Part shown: in pieces, positions 45,459 to 55,545 of the stretch
Layout: the number at the start of each line of letters is the position of its first letter
Numbering within the stretch: the first letter of the stretch is position 1
Source of the DNA: Okapia johnstoni
Taxonomy: Eukaryota > Chordata > Mammalia > Artiodactyla > Giraffidae
Assembly (NCBI GenBank): GCA_024291935.2
Contig: CM044314.1
Span: 29,858,001-29,922,000, forward strand
Length of the DNA stretch: 64,000 bases
Direction: 5' to 3'
Translations under genes and position numbers: made by a program
Notes under the pieces: model-generated
Databases searched by the model: none
What the model was told of the DNA's origin: nothing
Seen by the model: only the letters and a program-made list of their open reading frames with translations

Positions 45459-46756
45459 TATACCAATCCCAAAGAAAGGCAATGCCAAAGAATGCTAAAA
45501 CTACCACACAATTGCACTCATCTCACACACTAGTAAAGTAAAGCTCAAAATTTTCCAAGTCAGGCTTCAGCAATACATGAACCATGAACTTCCAGATGTT
45601 CAAGCTGGTTTTAGAAAAGGCAGAGGAACCAGAGATCAAATTGCCAACATCCGATGGATCATTGAAAAAGCAAGAGAGTTCCAGAAAAAACATCTATTTC
45701 TGACTATGCCAAAGCCTTTGACTGTGTGGATCACCACAAACTGTGGAAAATTCTAAAAGAGATGGGAACACCAACCACCTGACCTGACTCTTAAGAAATC
45801 TGTATGCAGGTCAGGAAGCAACAGTTAGAACTGGACATGGAACAACAGACTGGTTCCAATTAGGGAAAGGAGTATGTCAAGGCTGTATATTGTCATCCTG
45901 CTTATTTAACTTATATGCAGAGTTCATCATGAGAAACGCTGGGCTGGATGAAGCATAAGCAAGAATCAACGTTGGCAGGAGAAATATCAGTAACCTCAGA
46001 TATGCAGGTGACACCACCTTATGCCAGAAAATGAAGAAGAACTAAGGAGCTTCTTGATGAAAGTGAAAGAGGAGAGTGAAAAAGTTGGCTTAAAGCCCAA
46101 CATTCAGAAAACTAAGATCATGGCATCCGGTCCCATCACTTCATGGCAAACAGACGGGGAAACAGTGGCTGACTTTATTTTGAGGGCTCCAAAATCGCTG
46201 CAGATGGTGACCGCAGCCATGAAATTAAAAGACTTCTTGGAAGAAAAGTTATGACCAACCTAGACAGCATATTAAAAAGCAGAGACATTACTTTGCGACA
46301 AAGGTCCATCTAGTCAAGGCTATGGTTTTTCCAGTAGTCATGTATGGATGTGAGGGCTGGGCTACAAAGAAAGCCGAGCACCAAAGAATTGATGCTTTTG
46401 AACTGTGGTTTGGAGAAGTCTTGAGAGTCCCTTGGACTGCAAGGAGACCAAACCAGTCCATCCTAAAGGAAATCAGTCCTGAATATTCTCTGGGAGGACT
46501 GATGTTGAAGCTGAAACTCCAATACTTTGGCCACCTGATGCGAAGAACTGACTCATTTGAAAAGACCCTGATGCTGGGAAAGATTAAAGGTGGGAAGAGA
46601 AGGGGATGACAGAGGATGAAATGGTTGGATGGCATCACCGACTCAATGGACATGAGTTTGAGTAAACTCCGGGAGTTGGTGATGGACAGGGAGGCCTGGT
46701 GTGCTGCAGTCCATGGGGTTGCAAAGAGTCAGACACGACTGAGCGACTGAACTGAG
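45459..46756 (+). mobile_element. BovB LINE, 1.3 kb, broken frame
   Basis: Sense BovB starting upstream of the RT core (CCAATCCCAAAGAAAGGCAA). It is flanked by CTATCATGGGA (45448-45458) and CTATCAAGGGA (46757-46767). The frame is lost by several indels, including loss of the bases encoding the FID of motif A near 45703. The active site reads YAGD (GATATGCAGGTGAC, 45999-46012), so a catalytic Asp is gone. Confidence 0.94.
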
Positions 46757-46763
46757 CTATCAA

Positions 46764-46998
46764 GGGAGGACTCTGAAGTCAGACTATCTATGTTGAAATC
46801 CAACTTCTATGGCTTAATAATGCTACGGTCTTGGATGAATAGCTTATCCTCTGTGAGACTTGTTTTCTCTAAGGATAGGATTAATGATAATAGTAACCAC
46901 CTTCTAGGGCTGTGTGAGGCTTAAATGAGGCAAGGTGTGTAAAGCCCTAACATGGCCTTATTCATCATAGAGCTGCTCAACATTCATTGAGTAGTGAA
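46764..46998 (+). mobile_element. MIR SINE
   Basis: Sense MIR, nearly full length: GACTCTGAAGTCAGACTATC, AATAGCTTATCCTCTGTGAG, GGGCTGTGTGAGGCTTAAAT, AAAGCCCTAACATGG. The BovB inserted at its 5' edge. Confidence 0.75.
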
Positions 46999-47345
46999 TT
47001 TAAAGCTCTGTGTCCTCAAAGGACAGAAGTAGAAGCTATGTAAATAAATCAATGCAGTGAAGCACTCTAACTCTGAAAGACATCCAAAGAACATAGGAGG
47101 GGTCCCCAAGGGGTGAGAGACCCTGTGTGTAAGTGGGGTGGTCAGGGGCACAGGATATAGGAAAGTTTTATGAAAGAACTCAAACAGAGCATTTATTTAA
47201 CTTCAAAGAAAATTATTCATTCCCCAGGTTGAGAGAAATAAGGAAATAGGATATTTCAAGTGAATGGAGGGAGTGATAAGAGGAAATCACTGTTTGTTCA
47301 GGGGGCTGTGATTAGCTCAGCACAAAAACAGATCCAAGGTAAAGA
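46999..47345. other. No recognised feature
   Basis: Unassigned. Confidence 0.35.
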
Positions 47346-47533
47346 ACAGTCACTCTTTGCCACCCCATGAATTGTAGCCTGCCAGGTTCCTCTGTCCACG
47401 GGATTCTTCAGGCAAGAATACTGAAGTATTCTCGTGGGTTGCCATTTCCTTCTCCAGGGGATCTAAGGGATCGAACCCGGGACATCTGCATTTCAGGCAG
47501 ATTCTCTACTGTCTGAGCCATCAGGAAAGCCCC
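47346..47533 (-). mobile_element. Bov-tA SINE
   Basis: Antisense copy with an imperfect internal duplication (ATACTGAAGTATTCTCGTGG) and an 8-10 base deletion before GGGATCGAACCCGGG. Confidence 0.9.
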
Positions 47534-48830
47534 AAGGCTAAGTAAGCAGGAGCTAAAGTCCTTGTTTTTCCCCTCACGAGGGCAGAATGAATCACCCCTT
47601 TCCCACTCCAACAGAGGCATTTTCTTTGGTTGGTTTTCTTTCCAAAGATCATAGAGCAAAACAGAGGAAGGACTAAACCTGGAGACAGCTTGTGTATTAC
47701 CAAAGTGTTCTGGTCATGTCAATGCTGACAAGGAGAGTCATTTGTTGGCTTGTCATCACTGAGCTTTCAGAGGGCGCAGGACAATGATTAGTAGTGACAA
47801 ATTTCCTTGATAAATGCATCTGCACTTTGCACAATTCCCAGTTTCCCTTGTGTGCTTCCAGCATGCACGACTTCCACTGGACACCAGAGGTTGACACAAG
47901 ATGGCAGCTCCCAGAGGATTACCTTCAATTACCTACAGCAAATATCTAGGCATAAGCCCTCATCATAGGTGATTATGGCCACAGGTTAACCTAGCGGTTT
48001 CTCCTAATTAATAGCTTGGAGTATTGAAGAAGCCAGAACTGACCACAACTCTCCAAGTTTTTGGAAAAGCCCAGCTGGCTGAGTGTCAGCCTTCTGTTAG
48101 ACCAAACCTTAGTGTGTTGTTTAACCACATCACCCTTGCCTGGAATCTGGCCCTTTGGCTGACACTCCTCTGTGGAGACACAGTGTCCCTCTTGCGGTTC
48201 AGAAATGCCATTTAGGTTTTTCTCCTGCCTCAGCATTCCCAGTTCTCATTCTTTCGATTTCTTCCAACCCATTCTTGTCTCAGGAATAAGCTCAGTCTTT
48301 TCTCACTCACTTCTTCAGTTTATTTCTTCAAACTTGTTTTTTTTCTTTTCCCTCAAAAGACCTGATGTCTCATTCTTTTCTGACTCCTTGATTTTTCCAT
48401 TTCTCTCTCTTTCCCGCTGCCCTCTCTCTCATTTACCATTTTTCTGTTTTTTTTTTTCTAAATTGACCTCAGATGAAAACAGATTACTCACGTTACATGT
48501 TTCATGACACTCTCAGCACATTCTATGCATGGCCCTCTTTTATTTGGTTCATGCTTTTTCTAATTTCTTGTTTTTAATAATGTAACAAGCACCAGTGAAT
48601 CTAGCAACTGGTGAAACAAAAAGGGGGGATCTCACAATATTCTACAGGACAACATTTGGTAGCCTTCTATCCTACCCCCGGTGCCCCAGCCCAGAATGGC
48701 CACCATACCAAATCCTGACCCCCATCTCCTGCTTTAGTACAGTTTTATTGTTTCTACCTGTAGTTCTTTTTTAGAGCATCTTACTCTAGTATCTTAAGTC
48801 TATGAAAGGTATAGTGCCATATCTACTTTT
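47534..48830. other. Unassigned; pyrimidine-rich end
   Basis: No repeat recognised. An 11-bp inverted repeat GAGTGTCAGCC / GGCTGACACTC lies at 48081-48091 and 48157-48167. 48330-48470 is T/C-rich, which explains the 111-codon F/S-rich frame there. Confidence 0.35.
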
Positions 48831-48834
48831 TTCT

Positions 48835-49580
48835 TTGTTTTAGCTTTGTTTTATAGATTTTTACTTTTTATTTTGAAATAAGTTCAAAATTACAAAAACA
48901 TTTCAAGGATAACACAAAGAACTCCCCGTATAGCCCTGATATACTTTATTTATATTTGATTTACATATTTGTTTATAGAGAGTTATTATTCTCCAACTCA
49001 TCTGAAAATAAGTTGCATATATTTTGCCTCTTCACCCCCTAACACACCAGTGTGTATTTCCCAAGAACAAGGAAAATCTCTTACATAACCACAAATGAGA
49101 ACATGTAACATTGATTCTATGTTTATATTTTAGCAACAGTCCATTTTTAAGTTTTTTCAACTGTCCCAGTAATAGCATTTACAGCAATTTTTTTTAAGCA
49201 CAAAAATCTGATCCAGATTCAAACAGCATTCAATTGTGTGTCTCTAGTCCTCTTTAATCTCAAACATTTCCTTCACCATTCTTTGCTCTTCATGACATTT
49301 AATATTTGTCTGGTATTTTATTAACGTCACTTAATTGGGGTTCTCCTGATGTTTCCTTTCTATTGCATTCAGGATTTATATTTTGGCAGGAATATCACAG
49401 AAGCGATGCTATGTGCTATGTTTTTCTCAGTAAATCACATTCAGAGGCCCCTCACTGGTGACATTAGCTGCCCTGTTTCTCCAGATGATATGTTAGCATA
49501 TATTCTTTGGGAAATTACTATTTCACTTAATATTATATTGCTAAGATTCACCCACATTGATACATGTCACTTTTATCTTT
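48835..49580 (-). mobile_element. L1M 3' region, antisense
   Basis: Follows a common mammalian L1M block: TTTGAAATAAGTTCAAAATT, GGATAACACAAAGAACTCCC, TTTTGGCAGGAATATCACAG, CTCAGTAAATCACATTCAGA. Antisense by comparison with sense L1 3' ends. Ragged after 49500. Confidence 0.6.
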
Positions 49581-50200
49581 CTCTCCCACACACACATATT
49601 TTCTTACCTTCTTTCTCCCTGTCTTTCATTTTCCAGCCACATTCTTACTCAAAATCAGTTTAGAAGTATACAACTCTTAGTTGAAGTATGTACCTTCTGT
49701 TATTCAATTACTACAGACTAAATCTCCAAAGATTGGTGTATAACATGCCAAAGATATATGTTGTTATGAAAACAGGTGGCTTAGCAAAGCAACAGATACC
49801 AAAAAGATCAACAGGGGCCCTTCCAACCTGTCAACATTAATTAACTGAGTAACTACTATATTCCCAGCACCATGCTTGACTACAAGGGGGCATATAAGGT
49901 ACAAAACCACAAAGGGCTTAGAAGCTCAATGTGTTGTGCCCCTCCTCCCACCAGCAGTGCCCCATGGACATCTTTCTCACACGTCAAGGCTCAGCTCCAA
50001 AGTCACTTTCTCCATGAAGCTACCCACTCCTGCACCAATCCTACGTACTTAACTGAGAACCTACTACTTGCCAAGCATAGTATTACGATATATGCTTTCC
50101 TCACAACAGTTTAAGAGGGCTCTGTCTTCTTATTTCAGCCTTCATAATAAAAACTGTGTCCTTTCCTTGGTCTATGTAGTGCCATGTTTTTCACAACTTT
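49581..50200. other. Mostly unassigned; traces of L2/MIR
   Basis: Short resemblances to L2/MIR at about 49830-49890 and 49970-50110 (GAGAACCTACTACTTGCCAA), too eroded for boundaries. Confidence 0.35.
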
Positions 50201-50204
50201 TTGC

Positions 50205-50590
50205 TTTTTGTTGATGCTTTCACTGTTTAAAATGACCCCCAAGCATAGTGCAGAAGTGCTGTCCAGTATTCCAAAGTGCAAGAAGGCTGTGATATACCTT
50301 ACAGAGAAAGAATATGTGTCAGATAAGCTTCCTTCAGGCATGAGTTTTAGTACTATTAATGTGAATTCAATTTTAATAAATCAACAATATACATTAAACA
50401 AAATCTCCTTAAACAAAAATATACATAAAACAAGTTTATGTATTGACCAATTTACCTAGTTGTATAAATATTACAACCAGAGATTGTTAGGACCCTGTAT
50501 TTTCCCCAAGAGTAATGCTTTGGTATTGCTAATTCAGTGATCCTGGTGACTGTAAAAAATAACAATACTGTAATAAAAATAAAAGATGAA
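50205..50590 (+). mobile_element. Tigger (pogo/Tc1) DNA transposon remnant
   Basis: A 91-codon frame (50184-50459) contains MTPKHSAEVLSSIPKCKKAV and EKEYVSDKLPSGMS, which match the N-terminal helix-turn-helix region of Tigger transposases as I recall them. The following non-coding part resembles the 3' arm of that element. It is fossil: only the extreme N-terminus is left and no DDE catalytic domain follows. Confidence 0.6.
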
Positions 50591-50622
50591 AACATGAATA
50601 AAAGAAGCCATTTGTTGGAGAA

Positions 50623-50817
50623 ATGACATTAACAGATGAAAATTTGCTTCATGAACCCACACAAAGCCCAACATATATAGATTTTATTATTGATATGATA
50701 AAGAAGTGCCAGAAAGTGGATTATCATATAATAAGGAAAACATACAAAGGGGAAGGAGTACATTTCCTACTCAATGGGAAGAAAATATTCTGTGACAATT
50801 TCTTTCCAAAAGAGTGA
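50623..50817 (+). other. Unassigned 64-codon ORF
   Basis: ATG-to-TGA frame with a protein-like mix of residues (ends HFLLNGKKIFCDNFFPKE), in AT-rich sequence just downstream of the Tigger remnant. I cannot match it to a Tigger domain or any other family. Confidence 0.2.
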
Positions 50818-51690
50818 ATATTTATTATGCAAATTGAAGTATGTCTGGCTGCCCTGAATTTAACACTCCATAATTAACAACTTTTCTCTTTGTATCTCAC
50901 TGAGCACACTAGAAATCTGAACATTTCACATTTTCAAAAATACAATAGCATCACACTTTTAACCACAAGTATTTTCAAGGGCCCACTATAACTCTCTCCC
51001 AAATTTTTATGAATATTTTTTCTTATGAAAAAACACGTGATTACCTCCATTGTTTTAAAAAATGCACTGGAATATTTATCTCTGACTTCTTCATAAAGCA
51101 AGAAGAGAGTTTTCCATTGACTTTGTAAAGCAGATTCTACACTGTTGCATGATGGGAGATGGCCTGACCTGACAGTTCCTTATCCATATGATTGTGGTAA
51201 AAGCAGACATAACATTATGGCTCAAACAGAACAAAGACAAGCTTCCAAAGTACATGGCTTAAATAATTCCAGAGCTTTGGGACACAGATCTTTTTTTTTA
51301 AGACACGAATCTCATGTAACCATAATCATGATTGGTGGTGGGGAAGTTTAAAAACAGAGTGTCCCCCAAAACCTCCAGACTTAGTTATACCACAGCTAAA
51401 TCAGGTGATTCCAACACATGATTCACATCCCACAAAAAATGAAATGTTTACCAAAAAAAGGCTCCCAAAGTAGCCTTTTCTCAAAATCCATTCAAATTTT
51501 TAAGCCAATTTTTCTATATTTTGTTTGCCATAACTACCATGTTTCCTATTCTAAAATAAAAGGTTCATTCAAACACACACACACAATTTTCACATTTAAG
51601 TTTTAGCATTCTGACATATTTTAAAAGCAAATTTGCAGATGTAGGTCACAAGTCAAGCCTATTACTATAGTGATGTATACACACATACAT
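50818..51690. other. No recognised feature
   Basis: AT-rich unassigned sequence. Confidence 0.35.
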
Positions 51691-51692
51691 TT

Positions 51693-51792
51693 TTTATCAT
51701 GGAAACTTTTACACATACACAAAAATGGAAGAGGGAATAGGAGAGCAAATTTCCGTACACCAATCACCCAGCTTCAAAAATTATTAGAGATA
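51693..51792. mobile_element. L1M fragment
   Basis: ACACATACACAAAAATGGAA and CAATCACCCAGCTTCAAAAA match a common L1M block. Confidence 0.5.
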
Positions 51793-52315
51793 TTATAGAT
51801 TATATTTTTAAATGCAAAGAAAAAAATCTCACAGCATCATACCTTTTCCTGCCTACAACTGTAGAAACAATAACATGACCACCAACACTGAATGCTTTGC
51901 AGAATATGAGCTGTTTGACCTGCAAACACATTACATTTTGACCTGAAATGCCCAGGGGAATAGCTGCATAGAGCAATTTTCCTAAATCCTTTATATAAAA
52001 TTGCCTAAATCCCTTGTATAAATTAATGCTAAAAATTCATGTTGACTCCAACAACATCTGATTTTTTAAAGAAATTTTTTAGTGTTACAAAGTTATACAT
52101 TTTTATTTTGTGAAGTTTGCAAATGCAATTACACAAATTTGCATATGGATGGGTATTTTATGGTATTATAAAATAATTGTTCATTTCTTGGTACAATAAC
52201 AATATTACGTTTAAGTAAGTACTATTTTGTTCTTAGGAGATGCATTAATAAAGTAACTGAGGGAGAAATGTTACAATGTCTGCAACTTACTTTTCAAATG
52301 ATTCAGCAAAACTCT
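51793..52315. other. No recognised feature
   Basis: AT-rich unassigned sequence. Confidence 0.35.
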
Positions 52316-52317
52316 GC

Positions 52318-52318
<1 letters not shown>

Positions 52319-52355
<37 letters not shown>
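52319..52355. repeat. (TG)n microsatellite
   Basis: About 18 uninterrupted TG units. Confidence 0.95.
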
Positions 52356-52357
<2 letters not shown>

Positions 52358-52372
52358 ATGTGTTTGTAGATC

Positions 52373-52580
52373 CAGGGCTGGCAAAAATTTTTCTGTAAAG
52401 GACCAGATAGTAACAGTTTTAGGCTTTGTAGATCAAAAGACAAAATCAAGGGTGTTTTGGAGGCAACTGTGTAACTAGTTAAAATGTTGCTGCTTAAAAA
52501 TGTAAAAAACCTTCATTAATTCAGGGTTGTACAAAAACAGGTGATGAGCCAGAACTGGCCTTGACCTTAGTTTGTCAACT
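52373..52580 (+). mobile_element. hAT-type non-autonomous DNA transposon
   Basis: Both ends visible: CCAGGGCTGGCAAAAATTTT TCTGTAAAGGACCAGATAG on the left, and ACAAAAACAGGTGATGAGCC...TTGTCAACTGTG on the right, with a diverged centre. Same family as 9347-9422. Confidence 0.7.
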
Positions 52581-52599
52581 GTGACACGTAGATACATAC

Positions 52600-52745
52600 A
52601 GATAAATATAATTAGGGCAAATATGAGAGAGCTAACAATTGTTGAAACCAAGTAGAGAATACATTGGTGTTCATTGTATTCATCTTTCACATTTTCTGAA
52701 TGTTTAAAGAATTTCATAATAAAAAGTTGGGGAAAAGCAAATATA
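52600..52745 (+). mobile_element. L1M 3' end
   Basis: GTGTTCATTGTATTCATCTT and TTTCATAATAAAAAGTTGGG, typical of the sense L1M 3' end. Confidence 0.5.
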
Positions 52746-52849
52746 TAAAAAAAACAATGAAAATAAATCTCTTCCACAGTATGAGCACCTAGAGATTAAC
52801 ATCGTGGTAAAGTAGCTTTTATTTTTAGTTCCTGGAATATGTGTTTCTT

Positions 52850-53230
52850 CCAACTATAATGAGATGCTACTCCATGTAAAGTTTTATAGCCTGCCATTTT
52901 CATTCACCATTTAGTCATAAGCATTTTCACATATTATCATATAACAGATGTATATTCTATTGACCAAATGTTTTAAGGTGTTTTAACTATCTCCCAATTA
53001 TTGAACATTCCACCTTCACTTGGGGTTTTTTTTTCTATTTTCTATTCTTTACTTTGAAAAATTTTAAAGCTCTGGAAAAGTTACAAGAGCAATATAACAA
53101 CGAATATCATATACCCTCCGCCTGGGTTCACCAACTACTAACAGTTCAACAAATTTGCATTATATCCACTCTGTATAATTATTATTTTTATTGTTATTTT
53201 GAGAATCTTCAGTACATTCTTCTTAAATTT
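52850..53230 (-). mobile_element. L1M 3' region, antisense
   Basis: GCTCTGGAAAAGTTACAAGA, ATATCATATACCCTCCGCCT, CACCAACTACTAACAGTTCA match the L1M block seen at 48835. The first 180 bases are less certain. Confidence 0.5.
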
Positions 53231-53851
53231 CTTACTAAAATATTTGAAAACCACTGAAGAGCTCATTTCCTCAGGGTTTCCAATGTTCACATTAAATGTC
53301 CTCTGAGACCTAACTGATCTTGCAGGAAGAAGACTCAAAAATATCCATATATATTAACAAACCCAGAAACTATTTTTAAAGGCAAACTCAAAATCTTCAC
53401 CTTGCCAACCAAAAGTTACATCATGAATTAGGAGTTAGATTTAACAGGTCTCTAATGCTTTACTGACTCTGTAAAGAGACATGGCCCCAAATATATTTTT
53501 CCAAAATGAGCATGTGACATGTCGGAGTGTCATATCACACCTCTGTAGTAATTTAACTTTCTCTTTATACTATTTGTCTTGGTCCCCATCTTCATCCCAG
53601 CCTTGTGGAAAAATTCACCTAAACTGCTTTGAATGTTTCTCTTTGACTCTACTGCCACCTAGCGTGGATAAAAAAGAATTCTGGGCTCTGTAAAAAGAGA
53701 AATTGAATGTGTACTATTTGCTTGTCTGGATTCAAAGCCTGTTTTATTGCAGAATAAACTCTTGAGAACTAAATCCACCATGGTCTTCTTGCTTTGCATC
53801 ATGTAAAATTTCTAAGAAAAAAAGTCATACTTCAAAAATTAGAAAATATTT
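53231..53851. other. No recognised feature
   Basis: Unassigned. Confidence 0.35.
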
Positions 53852-53863
53852 CACATTATGGTG

Positions 53864-54139
53864 CTGAGAAGGAAATGGCACCCCACTCCAGTACGCTTGC
53901 CAGGAAAATCCCATGGACGGAGGACCTGGTAGGCTGAAGTCCATGGGGTCGCGAAGAGTCCGACACGACTGAGCGACTTCACTCTCACTTTTCACTTTCA
54001 TGCACTGGAGAAGGAAATGGCAACCCACTCCAGTATTTTGCCTGGAGAATCCCAGGGATGGAGGAGGAGCCTGGTGGGCTGCCATCTATGGGGTCGCACA
54101 GAGTCGGACACGACTGAAGTGACTTAGGGGCAGCAGCAG
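53864..54139 (+). mobile_element. Bov-A2 SINE
   Basis: A canonical two-monomer Bov-A2 with the CACTCTCACTTTTCACTTTC linker and CAGCAGCAG tail. Perfect 12-bp flanks CACATTATGGTG at 53852-53863 and 54140-54151. Confidence 0.95.
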
Positions 54140-54151
54140 CACATTATGGTG

Positions 54152-54688
54152 AAACAAGTTAGGTGATAAGGCTTCATTTTTCCAACGTGATGTGGCCTGT
54201 TTGGCCCTTTCACTCCAATCGTGTACTTGTGCCTTTCAGATGGTATTTTCCTTCTTTTCAGTGTGACAAGTTGGAAGGAGGGTGCAGAAAAGAGGGCAAG
54301 GAAAAATTCAAAGGAAAGAGAAGAATGGGACAGGGACACAGATGACAGGAAAAAATAATAATAACACTAAAGATGGGGTATAGACACAGGAAAGAAATGG
54401 GAGAGGGAAAGCACAGGCGGAAATGCCGAAGAGCCAAGGTATAAAGAGGAAAGAAGTGGAGAGGGCGAGGGGGGCCAAGATCAGGTGATCATTCACTGAG
54501 CAGCCCTGGGAAGGACCACAGGGCCAGGCCTGCACACACTGGACAGTTCAGAGAGCTCAGGCCTCGCTGAGGCCCCATATCCCACCGCAGCGCACACTGG
54601 CTCCTGCTCCTCCCACCCTGCTCCATCCTTTCCCTCCCCACCTCCCTTCCCACAGGACAATGGTGTTATTTGTTACACACGCTGTCCT
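54152..54688. other. Unassigned, purine- then GC-rich
   Basis: 54250-54480 is A/G-rich. 54480-54680 is the most GC-rich non-repeat part nearby, with a few CpGs but not a CpG island. No gene feature seen. Confidence 0.35.
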
Positions 54689-54689
54689 C

Positions 54690-54838
54690 CTGCACTAAAA
54701 TGAAAGCTTCAGGAGGGCAGAGATCCTGGCCTTTTTTTCTTCCTGTTTTGTTCTTTGACATATCCCAAGTGTGTAGAGCAACGGATGCTACATTATGATA
54801 TGATTTAATAAACATTTATTGAATAAATGAAGACATGG
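54690..54838 (+). mobile_element. L2 3' end
   Basis: AAATGAAAGCTTCAGGAGGG CAGAGATCCTGG, then ATTTAATAAACATTTATTG AATAAATGA. Confidence 0.7.
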
Positions 54839-54962
54839 GGAGCACTCTAGAAAAGGACAGGATGTATTTTTAACATTTGTTTTGCTTTATGACAGTGATA
54901 CCTGTTCTCCTGGGTAGACCACATTTTCCGTCACAGGTTACCACCTAGTTTTTAACACATCC

Positions 54963-55286
54963 TGCTATAGACTGAATATTTTTGCCCCCTCCCCTGCCAT
55001 TTATATAATGAAACTTAACGCCCAATGTGATGGATGGTATTAGGAGGTGGGGTCTATGGGAGGTGCTTAGCTGATGAGGGTGGAGTCCTCAAGAATGGGA
55101 TTAGTGCCCATATGAGAGACCCCACAGAGCTCCCCCAGCCATTCCACCACGTGAGGACACAGGGAAAAGTCTGCCCAACCACACTGGCACTTTGATCTTG
55201 GACTTTCAACTCCAGAACTGTGAGAAATAAACTATTTTTCATAAGCCACACAGTATTTCACTATAGCAGTCCAAATGGACTAGGAC
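54963..55286 (+). mobile_element. MST-type MaLR (ERVL-related) solo LTR
   Basis: A solo long terminal repeat of an ancient retrovirus-like element, recognised by TAGACTGAATATTTTTGCCC, ATTAGGAGGTGGGGTCTATG, GTGAGGACACAGGGAAAAG, CCAGAACTGTGAGAAATAAA and CCAAATGGACTAGGACA. No internal coding region accompanies it, so it carries no viral gene. Confidence 0.8.
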
Positions 55287-55336
55287 ATTTCCCTTCTGAG
55301 GAGATAAGCACTTCCTAGAAATTATCTTTGGAACAT

Positions 55337-55541
55337 TGTTTTTAGTTGCTAAGTTGTGTCTGAGTCTTTTGCAACCCCATGAACTGTAGCCCACCAGGCT
55401 CCTCTTGTCCATGAGATTTCCCAGGCAAGAATACTGGGGTGGGTTGCCATTTCCTCCTCCAGGGGATCTTCCTGACCCAGGGATCAAACCCACCTCTTCT
55501 GCATAACAGGTGAATTATTTACCACTGAGCCACTGGGAAGC
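55337..55541 (-). mobile_element. Bov-tA SINE
   Basis: Antisense full-length copy (TTTAGTTGCTAAGTTGTGTC to CACTGAGCCACTGGGAAGC). Confidence 0.92.
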
Positions 55542-55545
55542 TCAG

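Noticed and set aside
48172..48507. A 111-codon Phe/Ser-rich plus ORF
   Set aside because: It is read from a polypyrimidine tract; low complexity, no domain.
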